Below, one piece after another: positions 5,595 through 6,745 of a stretch of 6,745 nt of DNA. The DNA is from JAYENY01 sp964646075 (lineage in GTDB: Bacteria > Patescibacteriota > Minisyncoccia > Minisyncoccales > PEYH01). The DNA is taken from positions 1 to 6,745 of the forward strand of contig CAZYBZ010000023.1 of the NCBI GenBank assembly GCA_964646075.1. The letters are read 5' to 3'. How positions within the stretch are numbered: position 1 is the first letter of the stretch; each line of letters opens with the position of its first letter. Made by a program: the position numbers and the translations under genes. The notes below the pieces were generated by a model. That model made no database searches. It worked only from the letters and a program-made list of their open reading frames with translations, and was not told where the DNA came from.

Positions 5595-6635
5595 TTAAAA
5601 TCCTCTTTTCTTCTTCCTAGCAGATTCAATAAGATAATTAGGCCAATATTTTAGAGAAATAATAAAATCCTGCGTCTCGAGACACTCTTCTCTCCTGCCA
5701 CCAAAACCTTTCTTAAACAAAGTTAAACCACTCCAAGGGTGATTAGCCTTTTCTTCTGACGCAATTCCCCAAAAGCTATAATATTTTAAACCCTTGGCTT
5801 GAGCTTCCTTTATTGCCTCCCACTGTAAAAGATAGTTTATCGGAATTTTAGCGAACTCCCTTAAAGAAGCGCCCTGATGATAAAAGGCACTATCTTGCCA
5901 AAAAATTATTATTGCTCCAGCTACAACCTTGTTTTTATACTTTCCTAAAAACAGAAGAATCTGGTCATCTTTTAAAAAAGCTTGAAATTCGTTTTTTAAA
6001 TATTCTAAAGAAAAAGGAATAAAGTGTCCCCTCTTGCCAGTTTCTAGATAAATTTTATTAAAAATACCCAAAGACTCTATGTCCTTAACCTTGACAATCT
6101 CAATATCTGAATTTTTTAAAGCCTGACGGATCAGATAGCGAGTTGTTTTTCTCATTCCCGCTAAGAGTTCTTCTCTTGACTTATTAAGCCCTAGAACCCA
6201 ACTCACCTCTGGATGCTCGTGTATTGGAGCCTTCCTAAACCCTAAATTTTTAAATATTTTTTCATTCTCTTTTGTTCTTTTCCAAATTGGACAAATCCTT
6301 AAAAAAGATGCCCCCTCCTTCTTGGCAATATCTTTAAGATAAATTAATAAATCTTTCATTATTTTGAGTTTCAAGTTTTGAGTTTTAGCCATAGAAGAAA
6401 GGACTGGCCCATGCTCTATTAAGAGATAAGTTCCTCTTTTTGCCTCTATTTTAGAAACAAGACAAGCTACCAAAAGATTATCTTTTTCATAAACTCCGAA
6501 TCGCCAAATCTTTTTTCCAAGCATCTTGTTAAATTCACCCCAATTCCAAGCCTGCAAAAAAGTTTTTTCACAACATTTCGCCAAAAATCCCTCCCATTCT
6601 TGCTTGTTATTTATTTCTTTAATCATTGCATTCAT
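5595..6635 (-). CDS. FemAB/FemX-type peptidoglycan bridge aminoacyltransferase
   Basis: The 346-residue product has the double GNAT-like FemABX layout. First half about 5-148: LQAWNWGEF near 27-35 and a FLRICPIWKR strand at 111-120. Second half about 150-335: KTTRYLIRQALKN (163-175), a helix-strand pattern, YHQGAS (252-257), YYSFWGIA (285-292) and the hallmark HPWSGLTLFKKGFGG (299-313). Members use aminoacyl-tRNA to add amino acids to the lipid II stem peptide in the cytoplasm; the amino acid used here cannot be told. The gene is directly followed by ftsQ, giving a wall-synthesis/division unit. Two in-frame ATGs (6635 and 6626) are possible and neither has a Shine-Dalgarno. Residues 84-92 are encoded by a simple direct repeat. 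A basic tail (ARKKKRGF) ends the protein. Confidence 0.9.
   Translation of the reverse strand: MNAMIKEINNKQEWEGFLAKCCEKTFLQAWNWGEFNKMLGKKIWRFGVYEKDNLLVACLVSKIEAKRGTYLLIEHGPVLSSMAKTQNLKLKIMKDLLIYLKDIAKKEGASFLRICPIWKRTKENEKIFKNLGFRKAPIHEHPEVSWVLGLNKSREELLAGMRKTTRYLIRQALKNSDIEIVKVKDIESLGIFNKIYLETGKRGHFIPFSLEYLKNEFQAFLKDDQILLFLGKYKNKVVAGAIIIFWQDSAFYHQGASLREFAKIPINYLLQWEAIKEAQAKGLKYYSFWGIASEEKANHPWSGLTLFKKGFGGRREECLETQDFIISLKYWPNYLIESARKKKRGF
5601..5606 (-). promoter_or_regulatory. Ribosome binding site that decides the ftsQ start
   Basis: AGAGGA on the minus strand, ten bases before the ATG at 5590 and inside the last codons of the upstream gene. It is the clearest Shine-Dalgarno in the window; the alternative start at 5629 has none as good. 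Confidence 0.6.
6362..6385 (-). repeat. Direct repeat inside the FemAB gene
   Basis: The plus strand carries TTTTGAGTTT twice (6362-6371 and 6376-6385), separated by CAAG. It encodes residues 84-92 (KTQNLKLKI on the minus strand) in the linker between two structural segments. The word pattern resembles AT-rich intergenic repeats more than normal coding sequence, suggesting an in-frame expansion. Confidence 0.5.
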
Positions 6636-6647
6636 CTTAACACGTCT

Positions 6648-6653
6648 ATAATA
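6648..6653 (-). promoter_or_regulatory. Possible -10 box before the FemAB gene
   Basis: TATTAT on the minus strand, 12 bases before the ATG at 6635, preceded by a T-run. At 17 bases upstream the -35 match is poor (AATTCA). If used, the leader would be only about 6 nt, making this transcript almost leaderless. Weak evidence. Confidence 0.25.
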
Positions 6654-6698
6654 AAAAAAACCACCCTCTCTGAATTTCGTTTGATCCCTTGCTCTGCT

Positions 6699-6743
6699 TT
6701 AAGACGACTTATTATTTTCTAAAAAATTAAACAAGTCTCTAAT
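6699..6743 (-). CDS. Possible C-terminal tail of an upstream gene, cut by window edge
   Basis: One minus-strand frame is open from the window edge for 14 codons (IRDLFNFLENNKSS) and stops at TAA 6701-6699. The sequence looks like the end of an amphipathic helix and the strand agrees with all neighbours. Fourteen codons prove little and other frames stop sooner; no product can be named. Confidence 0.3.
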   Translation of the reverse strand: MRDLFNFLENNKSS

Positions 6744-6745
6744 TT

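Noticed and set aside
1..6745. CRISPR array, transposase, phage or integrase genes
   Set aside because: No regularly spaced repeats, no transposase-like frame and no terminal inverted repeats were seen; the window looks like ordinary core chromosome apart from the unassigned RNA.

Overview
The window looks like an AT-rich bacterial chromosome segment, most probably from the Candidate Phyla Radiation (Patescibacteria, Parcubacteria-like). That placement is inferred from the low G+C, the very K/E-rich proteins, the pairing of a FemAB-like transferase with a minimal FtsQ, and the style of the short AT-rich intergenic repeats. No rRNA gene is present to confirm it. Every gene lies on the minus strand, so reading in transcription order runs from the right end to the left.

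Right part (6745 to 4799): a possible 14-residue C-terminal tail of an upstream gene, then a FemAB-type peptidoglycan bridge transferase, then a membrane-anchored FtsQ/DivIB-type division protein starting 4 bases after the transferase stop. This is a small cell-wall/division operon.

Middle part (4798 to 4248): 550 bases without a credible protein gene. It contains a set of overlapping dyads just after ftsQ. It also holds a compact G+C-rich block (about 50% G+C by hand count, against 21-28% in the adjacent 100-base stretches) with its own consensus-like promoter, several hairpins and an intrinsic terminator. I read this block as a free-standing structured RNA of about 240 nt on the minus strand. 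I could not assign it to 5S, tmRNA, RNase P, SRP or 6S RNA. After its terminator comes an AT-rich stretch with the promoter of the chaperone operon.

Left-centre (4247 to 646): the Hsp70 operon grpE-dnaK-dnaJ, with no hrcA gene and no CIRCE-type operator. A perfect tandem octamer sits between the promoter -10 box and the grpE start, and none of the three genes has a Shine-Dalgarno sequence. GrpE, DnaJ and DnaK together form the complete nucleotide-exchange, J-protein and ATPase cycle for protein folding.

Left end (605 to 1): a tRNA-Lys(UUU) gene 40 bases after dnaJ, a probable terminator, then a strong promoter driving a membrane-anchored HlyD/RND-type adaptor (membrane fusion protein) gene that runs off the window.
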